Shown here: positions 17,570 to 23,694 of the stretch, one piece after another | How positions within the stretch are numbered: position 1 is the stretch's first letter | Layout: each line of letters opens with the position of its first letter | Source of the DNA: Pseudoalteromonas ulvae UL12 | GTDB lineage: Bacteria; Pseudomonadota; Gammaproteobacteria; Enterobacterales; Alteromonadaceae | DNA length: 64,000 nucleotides | Assembly: GCF_014925405.1 (NCBI RefSeq) | Contig: NZ_AQHJ01000029.1 | Coordinates: forward strand, 124,001-188,000 | Direction: 5' to 3' | Made by a program: the position numbers and the translations under genes | The notes under the pieces: generated by a model | The model's input: only the letters and a program-made list of their open reading frames with translations | What the model was told of the DNA's origin: nothing | Database searches by the model: none

Positions 17570-17689
17570 TTAAATCCTGCCTTCTTTAATTGCTGTGAAA
17601 AGGTCATTTTTCAGCTTGTCGTAGCGTCGAGTAGCGCGAATCGCTAACACCATTAAAATCCACATTTGAAACCATTCGTATAATGTCAT
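17570..17689 (-). CDS. 39-residue membrane peptide
   Basis: Frame from ATG 17689 encodes MTLYEWFQMWILMVLAIRAT and then a basic/acidic tail ending KEGRI. One hydrophobic helix at ~5-17. It begins 14 bp after the stop of the 125-aa gene and ends 2 bp before the 27-residue gene, as in a compact phage-like operon. The Shine-Dalgarno is weak (GAG). Not recognised. Confidence 0.45.
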   Translation of the reverse strand: MTLYEWFQMWILMVLAIRATRRYDKLKNDLFTAIKEGRI

Positions 17690-17703
17690 AACTGCAATCT
17701 CAG

Positions 17704-18081
17704 CTAATGCTTTGCACTTGAGTATAGAAAAGATCCTTCCCAATTACACAAAGCAATAATCCACTCACTAATATTTTGTTGCTTCTGCTCATTACAACCC
17801 ATGAAGGGGAAGGTGATTTTTTTGCTTCGAGACTTAAAATGACTGAAAGGCTCTAATCTAATATCCCAAACCTCACCGATTTCATTTGTTAAGTCAAAAG
17901 CCAGTGCTTTCTGAGAAATCAAAGCAAAAAAGATTTCCTGTTCTGACTGAACTTCTTTCTCAAATGATAGCCCTAATGGTTCACATTCAGCTTCTATACC
18001 AGCTAAACGGCTTTGAAACTCAGCTACTACAGGTATAAATGGCCTTAGCTCAACATTTTTGTATAGATCTAAAAGTACCAT
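17704..18081 (-). CDS. Hypothetical 125-aa island protein
   Basis: Soluble, no export signal, no family recognised. Features: acidic middle (AGIEAECEPLGLSFEKEVQSEQE), a beta-like segment WDIRLEPFSHFKSRSKK, and a C-terminal aromatic stretch (EWIIALCNWEGSFLY). The start at 18081 is preferred over 18105 because a perfect AAGGAG lies 6 bp before it, inside the longer frame. It belongs to the leftward operon controlled by the XRE operators. Confidence 0.6.
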   Translation of the reverse strand: MVLLDLYKNVELRPFIPVVAEFQSRLAGIEAECEPLGLSFEKEVQSEQEIFFALISQKALAFDLTNEIGEVWDIRLEPFSHFKSRSKKITFPFMGCNEQKQQNISEWIIALCNWEGSFLYSSAKH

Positions 18082-18139
18082 ACATTGCTCCTTAAAATTA
18101 GGCATGCCTAATTTTGCTCACCCCCTATTCTTTAAATGA

Positions 18140-18349
18140 TTAGTAATAGGTGTCGTAAAGCTCACCACGTGATTGTGCATCTTCAGCTTCTTCACGCGAC
18201 ATAAATTCACCATCAGCGATAATATTGCCCATACCATCATTCAATTTATCTAGTTGCTCGTTTTCTTTCGACGACTGCTCATCACTTGTAAATATACTTA
18301 CCAACAAGTAGATAGTCCTGACTGATACACACACAAATGTTTCAAGCAT
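18140..18349 (-). CDS. Small membrane-anchored protein, first gene of leftward operon
   Basis: 69 aa: N-terminal hydrophobic helix (VCVSVRTIYLLVSIF, residues 6-20) then an acidic tail (SREEAEDAQSRGELYDTYY). The ATG at 18349 is chosen because GAGGA stands 6 bp upstream; ATG 18355 would be only 1 bp from that element. It is the first gene after the divergent XRE repressor, so it should be switched by it. Function unknown. Confidence 0.5.
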   Translation of the reverse strand: MLETFVCVSVRTIYLLVSIFTSDEQSSKENEQLDKLNDGMGNIIADGEFMSREEAEDAQSRGELYDTYY

Positions 18350-18390
18350 ATTCATTCCTCCAAACCCAATTTGGCATGTCAAATTAAAAG

Positions 18391-18452
18391 CTAAGTATTC
18401 CTTAGTATCAAACATTCATTAAAGCTAAGAAACTCTTAGTTTTCAAGCTAAG
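18391..18452. promoter_or_regulatory. Repressor operators CTAAG-N5-CTTAG
   Basis: Two perfect 15-bp palindromes CTAAG-N5-CTTAG at 18391-18405 and 18425-18439, 34 bp apart, and a half site CTAAG at 18448-18452. Each is preceded by AAG. They fill the gap between the XRE gene and the leftward operon, exactly where a lambda-like repressor would switch both directions. Confidence 0.75.
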
Positions 18453-18463
18453 AACTATAAATA

Positions 18464-18745
18464 ATGAAAACTAATGACGAATCACCATTTCCAAAGCGCT
18501 TAAAAAAGGCTAGAAAAGCCAAAGGGCTATCACAAAAACAGTTAGGGATTTTAGCTGGCATGGATGAGTTTGCGGCATCGGCAAGAATGAACCAATACGA
18601 AAAAGGCGTACACGCACCAGACTTTAAAACAGTGAAAGCACTTGCTGATATTTTAGAAGTACCCACTGCTTATTTATATTGTATTGAGGATGAATTAGCA
18701 GAAGCTATTCTAGAACATTATGGTGAAGCATCTGATAACACCTAA
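18464..18745 (+). CDS. XRE-family (Cro/CI-type) repressor
   Basis: A 93-aa protein made almost entirely of one HTH_XRE domain: FPKRLKKARKAKGLSQKQLG, then GMDEFAASARMNQYEKG and the closing helix VKALADILEVPTAYLYC. It has no C-terminal cleavage or dimerisation domain, so SOS-type self-cleavage is unlikely. The ATG has no Shine-Dalgarno and a TATAAA hexamer lies immediately before it (18456-18461), which suggests a leaderless or very short-leader transcript, as for lambda cI. The palindromes upstream are its likely operators and the leftward small-gene operon its target. Confidence 0.85.
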   Translation: MKTNDESPFPKRLKKARKAKGLSQKQLGILAGMDEFAASARMNQYEKGVHAPDFKTVKALADILEVPTAYLYCIEDELAEAILEHYGEASDNT

Positions 18746-18768
18746 GATTACTTTTACTAATTAATATT

Positions 18769-19695
18769 TTATTTTAAAAGCTTAGGAAGCTTATCCATAT
18801 GATATTCAACTTTTAAAATTTCTGATGATTTAATTTTCTCAATGGTAGAAGTTTTTTCATTGTATATTAGAAACCAATTATGACCTTCTTGAATGATTTT
18901 AACTTTAACTTTAGCTTTTGAGTCAGCTAGATAGACTGTTGCATTAATTACTTTTGAGCCACCCAAAGCAGTTGGTATATAAGGGTAAATATGATTCGAA
19001 TAAATAGAAATAAATTGAAAAAGGCCATATCCCAAGCAAAGAAGAGCAAACATTAGAGAAAAATATTTTTCATGTTTCGGATCTGAGTCCAGATCTAAAT
19101 GATTAAGCTGTACCCCCTTTTTTTCATCATCTTGAGAAATCGCTATTCCATAAGCACCTAAGAAAAAATACAAAGTAAACTTTGAGTACTGACTCAATAA
19201 TTCACTCTCACTGCTTGCAAAGAAAAGAAGAGCTATAAAAGGGATTGTAATTATATAGATTAATATCTTAAGTAACTTTGACTGAAACCGCTTTCCTCTT
19301 ATGACCTCTATAGCTAACAAAGAAAAACTACTATAGAAGATATAAACACCAAAATTCATGTAAGCGCCAAATGCTGAGAAAGGTAATTCTAAAAAATCAG
19401 CACTATGCAAAATACTGTATATTCCTGCTGGTATCGATGAAATTCTCAGTAGCCAGGGGAACAAAATTTTTGGCTCGTAACTTTTAGAAACATCTGAGAT
19501 ATTCGTTCTATAAAACACAAACAGGAACATTGATGTAAAAATAAAAACTGAACCAAATCCAGTAAGCATATACCTAGCTTCTACAAGCTCAAATTCATAA
19601 CTACCATAACTTGCCAAATATGAGTTATGTACAACAAAACCAACTAGGTATAACAATATAGGAACTCGTATGAAATTATTTTTTAAAAAATCCAT
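18769..19695 (-). CDS. Unknown 308-aa polytopic membrane protein
   Basis: Six or seven hydrophobic helices between residues ~8 and 231 (for example LLYLVGFVVHN, FGSVFIFTSMFLFVFY, ILIYIITIPFIALLFFA, LMFALLCLGYGLFQFIS). A soluble C-terminal domain of ~75 residues follows, rich in beta-type sequence (NATVYLADSKAKVKVKIIQEG) and Lys. No family recognised. It is convergent with the XRE gene and has its own ~100-bp AT-rich upstream region, so it is an independent cargo gene. Multi-helix protein plus small soluble tail fits a transporter, sensor or membrane effector; none can be chosen. Confidence 0.7.
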   Translation of the reverse strand: MDFLKNNFIRVPILLYLVGFVVHNSYLASYGSYEFELVEARYMLTGFGSVFIFTSMFLFVFYRTNISDVSKSYEPKILFPWLLRISSIPAGIYSILHSADFLELPFSAFGAYMNFGVYIFYSSFSLLAIEVIRGKRFQSKLLKILIYIITIPFIALLFFASSESELLSQYSKFTLYFFLGAYGIAISQDDEKKGVQLNHLDLDSDPKHEKYFSLMFALLCLGYGLFQFISIYSNHIYPYIPTALGGSKVINATVYLADSKAKVKVKIIQEGHNWFLIYNEKTSTIEKIKSSEILKVEYHMDKLPKLLK

Positions 19696-19827
19696 TTTAT
19701 TCTCAGTAATTTAAAGCTTTTAATAGTGCGAATTACATCATATGTACTTCTCTTGGTCGATGGAACTTCAATTTAAATATTTAAAATTGAGGCATCATGA
19801 GCAATTGCCTCCTCTTTTCTGGGCTTC

Positions 19828-19884
19828 GCCCATACCCCGCTATGTAGAAGCCTAAAATAGGCTTGCACATAGCGGGGTATGGGC
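19828..19884. repeat. 57-bp nested hairpin with 18-bp perfect stem
   Basis: GCCCATACCCCGCTATGT at 19828-19845 pairs perfectly with 19867-19884; within the loop a second stem AAGCCTA / TAGGCTT (19848-19854, 19858-19864) closes on AAA. There is no T run, so it is not an ordinary terminator. It lies 305 bp upstream of the HTH-recombinase pair and is GC-richer than its surroundings. It may be a folded recombination or replication site, or part of an RNA. Confidence 0.75.
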
Positions 19885-20188
19885 TCTTGAGCATCTTACA
19901 CGCAGATTTTTATTTGCAGATTGAAATATAAATTAAAGCTGCTAATCTAAATATTAATCCAGCCCTTCGGGCAAGAATAAAATAGGCGCTGCACTGCTGC
20001 CTTCAACACGTTGTTACATTCTCTGTAACCCCCACTTCAGAAGCTTTCCGCTTCAGTATAAAACCAAGTCTTTTGATTTTTAGGCGCGATCAGTCCGAGC
20101 CTTACGCATGCGTAAAACAGGGGCGAATAGGCGTTAGCCGCTGAGCTTTATCAGCCAGTTTTTCTTACAATCACACCGGAGAATAACT
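19885..20188 (+). other. Structured leader upstream of the HTH-recombinase pair
   Basis: No gene seen in about 300 bp. Several short perfect hairpins stand in series: GCCC-TTC-GGGC near 19972, GTTACA-N5-TGTAAC near 20010-20030, GAAGC-N5-GCTTC near 20038-20055, and the palindrome TTACGCATGCGTAA near 20101-20115. Base composition is GC-richer than neighbouring cargo. It could be a structured 5' untranslated region or a noncoding RNA belonging to the downstream genes. Confidence 0.4.
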
Positions 20189-20410
20189 ATGACCTTTAAT
20201 GCTAAAGCAGAAGCATTGCGCCTAAAAAATGAGAAAAAATTGATCAGTAAAAAACGATTTAAGCCATCCAAGCTCGATAAACATAAACAACGACTTCTGG
20301 CTCTTTACGAAGAAGATACGAATATAGCTAACCTACAAAGATGGCTCTTGCGTAAAGGAGTGAGAGCACATTGGACAACTGTAAAACGGTGGGTACAAAA
20401 GAATGGCTAA
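20189..20410 (+). CDS. Small basic HTH protein paired with a tyrosine recombinase
   Basis: 73 aa, strongly basic. The C-terminal half reads as a helix-turn-helix of resolvase/homeodomain-like type (RLLALYEEDTNIANLQRWL then HWTTVKRWVQKNG). CGGAG precedes the ATG by 8 bp. It overlaps the next gene by 8 bp, implying coupled translation and joint action. It may direct the recombinase to its site, like an excisionase or accessory factor; that is inference. Confidence 0.65.
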   Translation: MTFNAKAEALRLKNEKKLISKKRFKPSKLDKHKQRLLALYEEDTNIANLQRWLLRKGVRAHWTTVKRWVQKNG

Positions 20411-21284
20411 GTTCGCAAAACCAGAAACGCAAGCGGAAAAGCTGGCTAAAAACTTATACAAGCACAAAATTATTAAATCTCTAGGTACCGCTCGAAGCTA
20501 TAAAACAGCACTTATAAAAATAGCTCGGTGGTCAAAGGATATTGGCATTAATGGTGTGCAAGGGATGAGCATTCAGGATGCTTATAAATACCTTGATTAT
20601 CGCAGTGAGTTTGCAGGCCAAAAAACGTTAGATATGGAACGTCAAGCAATCCAAGCTATGTTTAAACTCAACGGCAAACTTGGCCCTAAAGAAACGCTGA
20701 CTGTAATAAAATCCGAAAAAGAGATTATCGAAAAGTCTCGCGCCTACACTCCAGTCCAAGCTCATGCAATCAGTGAACATCAAACTAGAAAATATAATTT
20801 ATCTACACAAATAGCCTACGCAGCAGGATTAAGAGCACATGAACTTTTAACAATAGCCAGAGTATCAGAGCGAAAAGCAGATAGCCGCCCAACGTTAGAC
20901 AGCAAATGGCTTGGTCGAGAAGGTTGTATTTATACAGTTAAAGGCAAAGGTGGCCTAATCCGTGATGTACTAATACCTAACACTTTAGCTAACCAGCTAG
21001 AACAAAGGCGCTTAGCGCAGCCTATAACGGTTCGTGATAGGGAAATTAACTATTTGCAACGTTATGATATTGGTGGTGGTCATAAATGGTCATGCTCATT
21101 CTCAAAAGCATCTAGTCGCACACTCTTTTTTTCTAATGGCGGTCATGGCCTCAGGCATAGCTACGCACAAGAGAGAATGGCTGAGCTAAAGAGTTTCGGT
21201 TTAAGTAGGTCTATAGCTCTTGAGACAGTATCGCAAGAGCTAGGCCATTTCAGGGCTGAAATTACTCAAGTTTACTTGAGATAA
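20403..21284 (+). CDS. Second tyrosine recombinase of the island (Integrase_1-like)
   Basis: 293 aa, shorter than phage integrases and without an arm-binding domain. Residues 1 to ~110 form a SAM-like core-binding domain; the rest is catalytic. The full set of active-site residues is present: R144 (AGLRAHE), K182 (KGKGG), H248-x-x-R251 (HGLRHSY), H282 (LGHFR) and Y291, only three residues from the C-terminus. It is unlike the island integrase at 12650 in length and motif context. It pairs with the 73-aa HTH gene and a strongly folded leader, so it may serve a separate mobile unit or a site-specific switch. Family name is from memory and less certain than the recombinase fold. Confidence 0.85.
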   Translation: MAKFAKPETQAEKLAKNLYKHKIIKSLGTARSYKTALIKIARWSKDIGINGVQGMSIQDAYKYLDYRSEFAGQKTLDMERQAIQAMFKLNGKLGPKETLTVIKSEKEIIEKSRAYTPVQAHAISEHQTRKYNLSTQIAYAAGLRAHELLTIARVSERKADSRPTLDSKWLGREGCIYTVKGKGGLIRDVLIPNTLANQLEQRRLAQPITVRDREINYLQRYDIGGGHKWSCSFSKASSRTLFFSNGGHGLRHSYAQERMAELKSFGLSRSIALETVSQELGHFRAEITQVYLR

Positions 21285-21287
21285 AAG

Positions 21288-22235
21288 CTACCCATTGATT
21301 AGTACTTTATGCATTAATTCAAAGTGATGAGCAATTGATAGCTTTTTAATATATGCCAAGCTGGTTTGACAACCATTCTGATAGATTTCTAGCAATTCGT
21401 TGAGAGACTTTGACCACACTAAGGTTTCAGGTTTAGTTCTTATAAAAGCCTCTAATTCTGAAATAGCCTCTTCAAGCAAAATCGGCACTTCATCAGCTAC
21501 TTGCCTCTCAGCTGATAAAAAATGCCTCATATATATTTCTAAAGTCGGCTTATCAAAAGTGATATGAAGAGCAGCTGTTATGGCCTGCCCGCCTCCCTCT
21601 GAGAAGTAATCACCCACCACAGAAAAGTCACCGTAGCCTTGAAAACCTCGACTTGCATAGTTGACATGCAAATCAGTAAAAAACTCTTCTAACTGAGCTC
21701 TATATTCTCTATTAGTGGACCTACGATTAAAGCAATCATCAATTAATACACGCTCAAAATCACTAAATTGTGATTGATAAAAGTTACTTGAGCAATGCTC
21801 TATAAAAATATGCTTTTTAAACTGCCTATTCGTTGCTGATATCTCTTGTAATAATTGGATATCCTGAAATTGACCAAAATGAATAATTGAAAAACTATGT
21901 TGTGGGTACCTATCGAGAATAGTGTTAATTTCTGTATTTGTAGATGTATCATTCACAATTATTCCAAATTCAGCATTAGGATAGGTATTAGAAATTCCAT
22001 CTAAAAGTTGCTCTCTTGCGAGCGAATTGTTGGCTAACTCTCCAACTTTAGGGTTTGAAACAATGATATAATTTGAATTATTTTCTTCTAAGACTTCTAT
22101 ACATTTAAGAATGTCTCTGCTTGACTGCCTAACTGGCTCAATAATGGGTGTAGAATTGCTCTCTGTAATTTTGTCGATAACATAACGAACAGCTAATAAT
22201 TCAAACTGCTTACCACGTAGATAAGAGTGATACAT
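21288..22235 (-). CDS. Sce7725-like (beta-protein-type) protein
   Basis: 315 aa, partner of the gene immediately upstream. It opens with YHSYLRGKQFELLAVRYVIDK and IIEPVRQSSRDI, a pattern I associate with the sce7725 / phage beta-protein family of TIM-barrel-like proteins of unknown activity. A later Gly-rich block (SRGFQGYGDFSVVGDYFSEGGGQA, about 210-233) is characteristic. ATG 22235 is preferred since AAGGA stands 8 bp before it; a GTG at 22241 is too close. It lies 27 bp after the sce7726-like gene and is convergent with the recombinase gene (3-bp gap). The pair is usually found in variable islands, so a defence or stress role is plausible but unproven. Confidence 0.7.
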   Translation of the reverse strand: MYHSYLRGKQFELLAVRYVIDKITESNSTPIIEPVRQSSRDILKCIEVLEENNSNYIIVSNPKVGELANNSLAREQLLDGISNTYPNAEFGIIVNDTSTNTEINTILDRYPQHSFSIIHFGQFQDIQLLQEISATNRQFKKHIFIEHCSSNFYQSQFSDFERVLIDDCFNRRSTNREYRAQLEEFFTDLHVNYASRGFQGYGDFSVVGDYFSEGGGQAITAALHITFDKPTLEIYMRHFLSAERQVADEVPILLEEAISELEAFIRTKPETLVWSKSLNELLEIYQNGCQTSLAYIKKLSIAHHFELMHKVLING

Positions 22236-22262
22236 TTTCACATTCCTTGTATTGTGTATTTA

Positions 22263-23129
22263 CTAACCAACAATACAGGATTGTAAATTTAATAAAAGCT
22301 TTTTATTCAAGCGACTTGACAACAAGACTGAGGTTAATGATTTAGGAAAATCCTTAAAAGTGCTTTTTTCTAAATCTGAGTATTCCCTAGCTCTAATTTG
22401 TTTCAGATATTCCTTATGAAGAGTGTTTATATCAAGTTTTGCAAATAGCTCGATACAATCTTGTTTTCTTTTTGATGGGCTCAGTGCTGGGCTGTAATCA
22501 AAGTTATTGCTAATAATCTGCATATACTCAGGCACTCTTAAACAATTTAATATTGTTTCTGAACAAAAAGTTTCTATGTTTGTAGATGCTTCTCTTAACA
22601 TTTTTAGGCTATATCTATCTGTTAATTCATAAAGCCCAGTAGTACCGTCTACAACTTTTAGAGCCTTCTCTACATCAACACTTGGTACAACAAGATAAAC
22701 CCTTTCAAAAGCTTTTTTATAAGTTTTCAACTGAGAGTCTAATCTTTGAAAAGAGTCAAACTCAGTTTTAATTTCATATGCTGTTGAAGTACCATTAAAA
22801 ATAGCAACATCCGCAATAGTATTATTAACCTTGAACTCTGTGACATAGAGTGAATTTGAGAGCTTATGCCTCCCTCTTACTATTTTTTCTGCGATAGCAT
22901 TTTTATATATATATTCATTTGGGTAATGCTGTCTCAATAAGTGAAATGCCCGCTCAAAAAATGCAGGTAGGTTCTGATAATCGAGGCGAATCACATTGGC
23001 TTCTAACTCAGAAACTATCTTTTCAAGCGTATGACTCTCACCAAACTTGGCAAGCTCCACTAGGATGCTTTTATTAAAGACCTTGCTCATAAGTTGAAAG
23101 TCGTATTTGGTCAGTTCGATATTTTTCAT
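22263..23129 (-). CDS. Sce7726-like protein with PD-(D/E)XK nuclease-like core
   Basis: 288 aa. The middle contains YKNAIAEKIVRGRH (75-88), TEFKVNNTIADVAIF (97-111) and STAYEIKTEFDSFQRL (115-130). D107 followed by E119-x-K121 fits the PD-(D/E)XK nuclease arrangement, and this whole stretch is the hallmark of the sce7726 family as I remember it. The downstream gene is its usual partner, giving a two-gene cassette at the right end of the island, only ~170 bp from attR. A DNA-acting defence function is inference from fold and location. The start has a weak Shine-Dalgarno. Confidence 0.75.
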   Translation of the reverse strand: MKNIELTKYDFQLMSKVFNKSILVELAKFGESHTLEKIVSELEANVIRLDYQNLPAFFERAFHLLRQHYPNEYIYKNAIAEKIVRGRHKLSNSLYVTEFKVNNTIADVAIFNGTSTAYEIKTEFDSFQRLDSQLKTYKKAFERVYLVVPSVDVEKALKVVDGTTGLYELTDRYSLKMLREASTNIETFCSETILNCLRVPEYMQIISNNFDYSPALSPSKRKQDCIELFAKLDINTLHKEYLKQIRAREYSDLEKSTFKDFPKSLTSVLLSSRLNKKLLLNLQSCIVG

Positions 23130-23240
23130 AACCAGTTAAGTAAAAAACATTCCATTTAATTTACCCATAAACAGAGTAACCCATGAATTCAAAATATACA
23201 TGTAATTATTGCATCATTTTAGGTTCATTAATATTATAAA

Positions 23241-23260
23241 AAGTAGCACAGAGGTAGCAC
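23241..23260. repeat. Right copy of 20-bp subterminal repeat
   Basis: Exact direct copy of 12627-12646, 41 bp inside the right att repeat. It lies in the otherwise empty gap between the sce7726-like gene and the tRNA. Candidate integrase arm site. Confidence 0.6.
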
Positions 23261-23300
23261 AGGGTAAATTCTGTTAGTAGGTGTTTACTTAGGAAGCTTG

Positions 23301-23352
23301 TAAAAATGGTGGCCCCTCCCAGACTTGAACTGGGGACCTAACGATTATGAGT
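23301..23352. repeat. Right attachment repeat (attR) inside tRNA-Ile2
   Basis: 52-bp copy identical to 12434-12485. It spans from seven bases past the CCA to the 5' edge of the anticodon loop, so the inserted element restored a complete tRNA. Recombination most likely occurred within the anticodon-loop side, as for many P4-type integrases. Confidence 0.93.
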
Positions 23353-23383
23353 CGTGTGCTCTAACCAACTGAGCTAAGGGGCC
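23307..23383 (-). tRNA. tRNA-Ile2 (CAU anticodon), island insertion site
   Basis: 77-nt cloverleaf: acceptor GGCCCCU / AGGGGCC, D stem GCUC/GAGC, anticodon loop CUCAUAA, T stem CCCAG/CUGGG and encoded CCA. CAU can mean Met or Ile2; the acceptor and D arm match E. coli ileX, not elongator tRNA-Met, so the C34 is expected to be converted to lysidine by TilS and read AUA. The anticodon stem has a C27-U43 mismatch; the other four pairs are good. The 3' half is shared with the island repeat. Confidence 0.92.
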
Positions 23384-23422
23384 ATTTAGACGCGTTAGCC
23401 ATAAACTGACTAAGCGGGGAGC

Positions 23423-23451
23423 AGTATAAAAATTTTTACTTCGCTTGTCAC
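23423..23451 (-). promoter_or_regulatory. Sigma-70 promoter of tRNA-Ile2
   Basis: On the minus strand: -35 GTGACA, 17-bp spacer, -10 TATACT, then a GC-rich discriminator (GCTCCCCGC) typical of stringently controlled stable-RNA promoters. It lies 40 bp upstream of the tRNA. Confidence 0.75.
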
Positions 23452-23643
23452 TAGCAAAAAGCGTAAATCTCTGAATAAGCAGCACAACTGCTTATATAGT
23501 GTGCAGTGTTGGCGGTTTTGGGTTGTTTAAAGCAAAAATGATGCTAATGATAAAGGGGTAATTAAATGAAGCTTGTGTTGTATTGATGCCTGTTATTCGA
23601 ATTAAAAAAGGTGTGGTGGGTTGGCTATGAGGGTACCGATATA

Positions 23644-23672
23644 AAAAACCAGCACTTTGTGTGCTGGTTTTT
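23644..23672 (-). terminator. Terminator of the accB-accC operon
   Basis: Stem ACCAGCAC / GTGCTGGT with TTTGT loop, flanked by A and T runs, 23 bp past the accC stop. No other gene lies between it and the tRNA; the remaining 23452-23643 shows nothing recognisable. Confidence 0.88.
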
Positions 23673-23694
23673 GCATGAAACTCAGAAAATAAAA

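Larger units (their letters stand above)
12434..23352. mobile_element. 10.9-kb integrative element in tRNA-Ile2 (integrative plasmid or satellite-like)
   Basis: Bounded by a 52-bp perfect direct repeat derived from the 3' half of the tRNA-Ile2 gene, with a P4-type integrase gene just inside the left repeat. It encodes its own replication initiator with iterons, an AlpA-like regulator/excisionase candidate, an XRE repressor facing a leftward replication operon, several tiny genes and cargo genes. Composition looks more AT-rich than the flanks. No capsid, portal, terminase, relaxase or type IV secretion gene is present, so transfer would need a helper phage or plasmid. Whether it excises cannot be told from sequence. 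Confidence 0.9.

Noticed and set aside
17484..18349. Filamentous-phage remnant because of several tiny membrane proteins and an XRE regulator
   Set aside because: No Zot/pI, no pIII-like or pII-like replication gene. The replication protein is the RPA plasmid type.
19999..20140. Integron attC-type site (GTTAGCC core near 20133)
   Set aside because: A core-like heptamer exists but the matching upstream core and the usual attC fold were not found. The recombinase also lacks the features I know of IntI.
19828..20188. Retron or diversity-generating element suggested by structured DNA
   Set aside because: No reverse transcriptase is encoded anywhere in the window.
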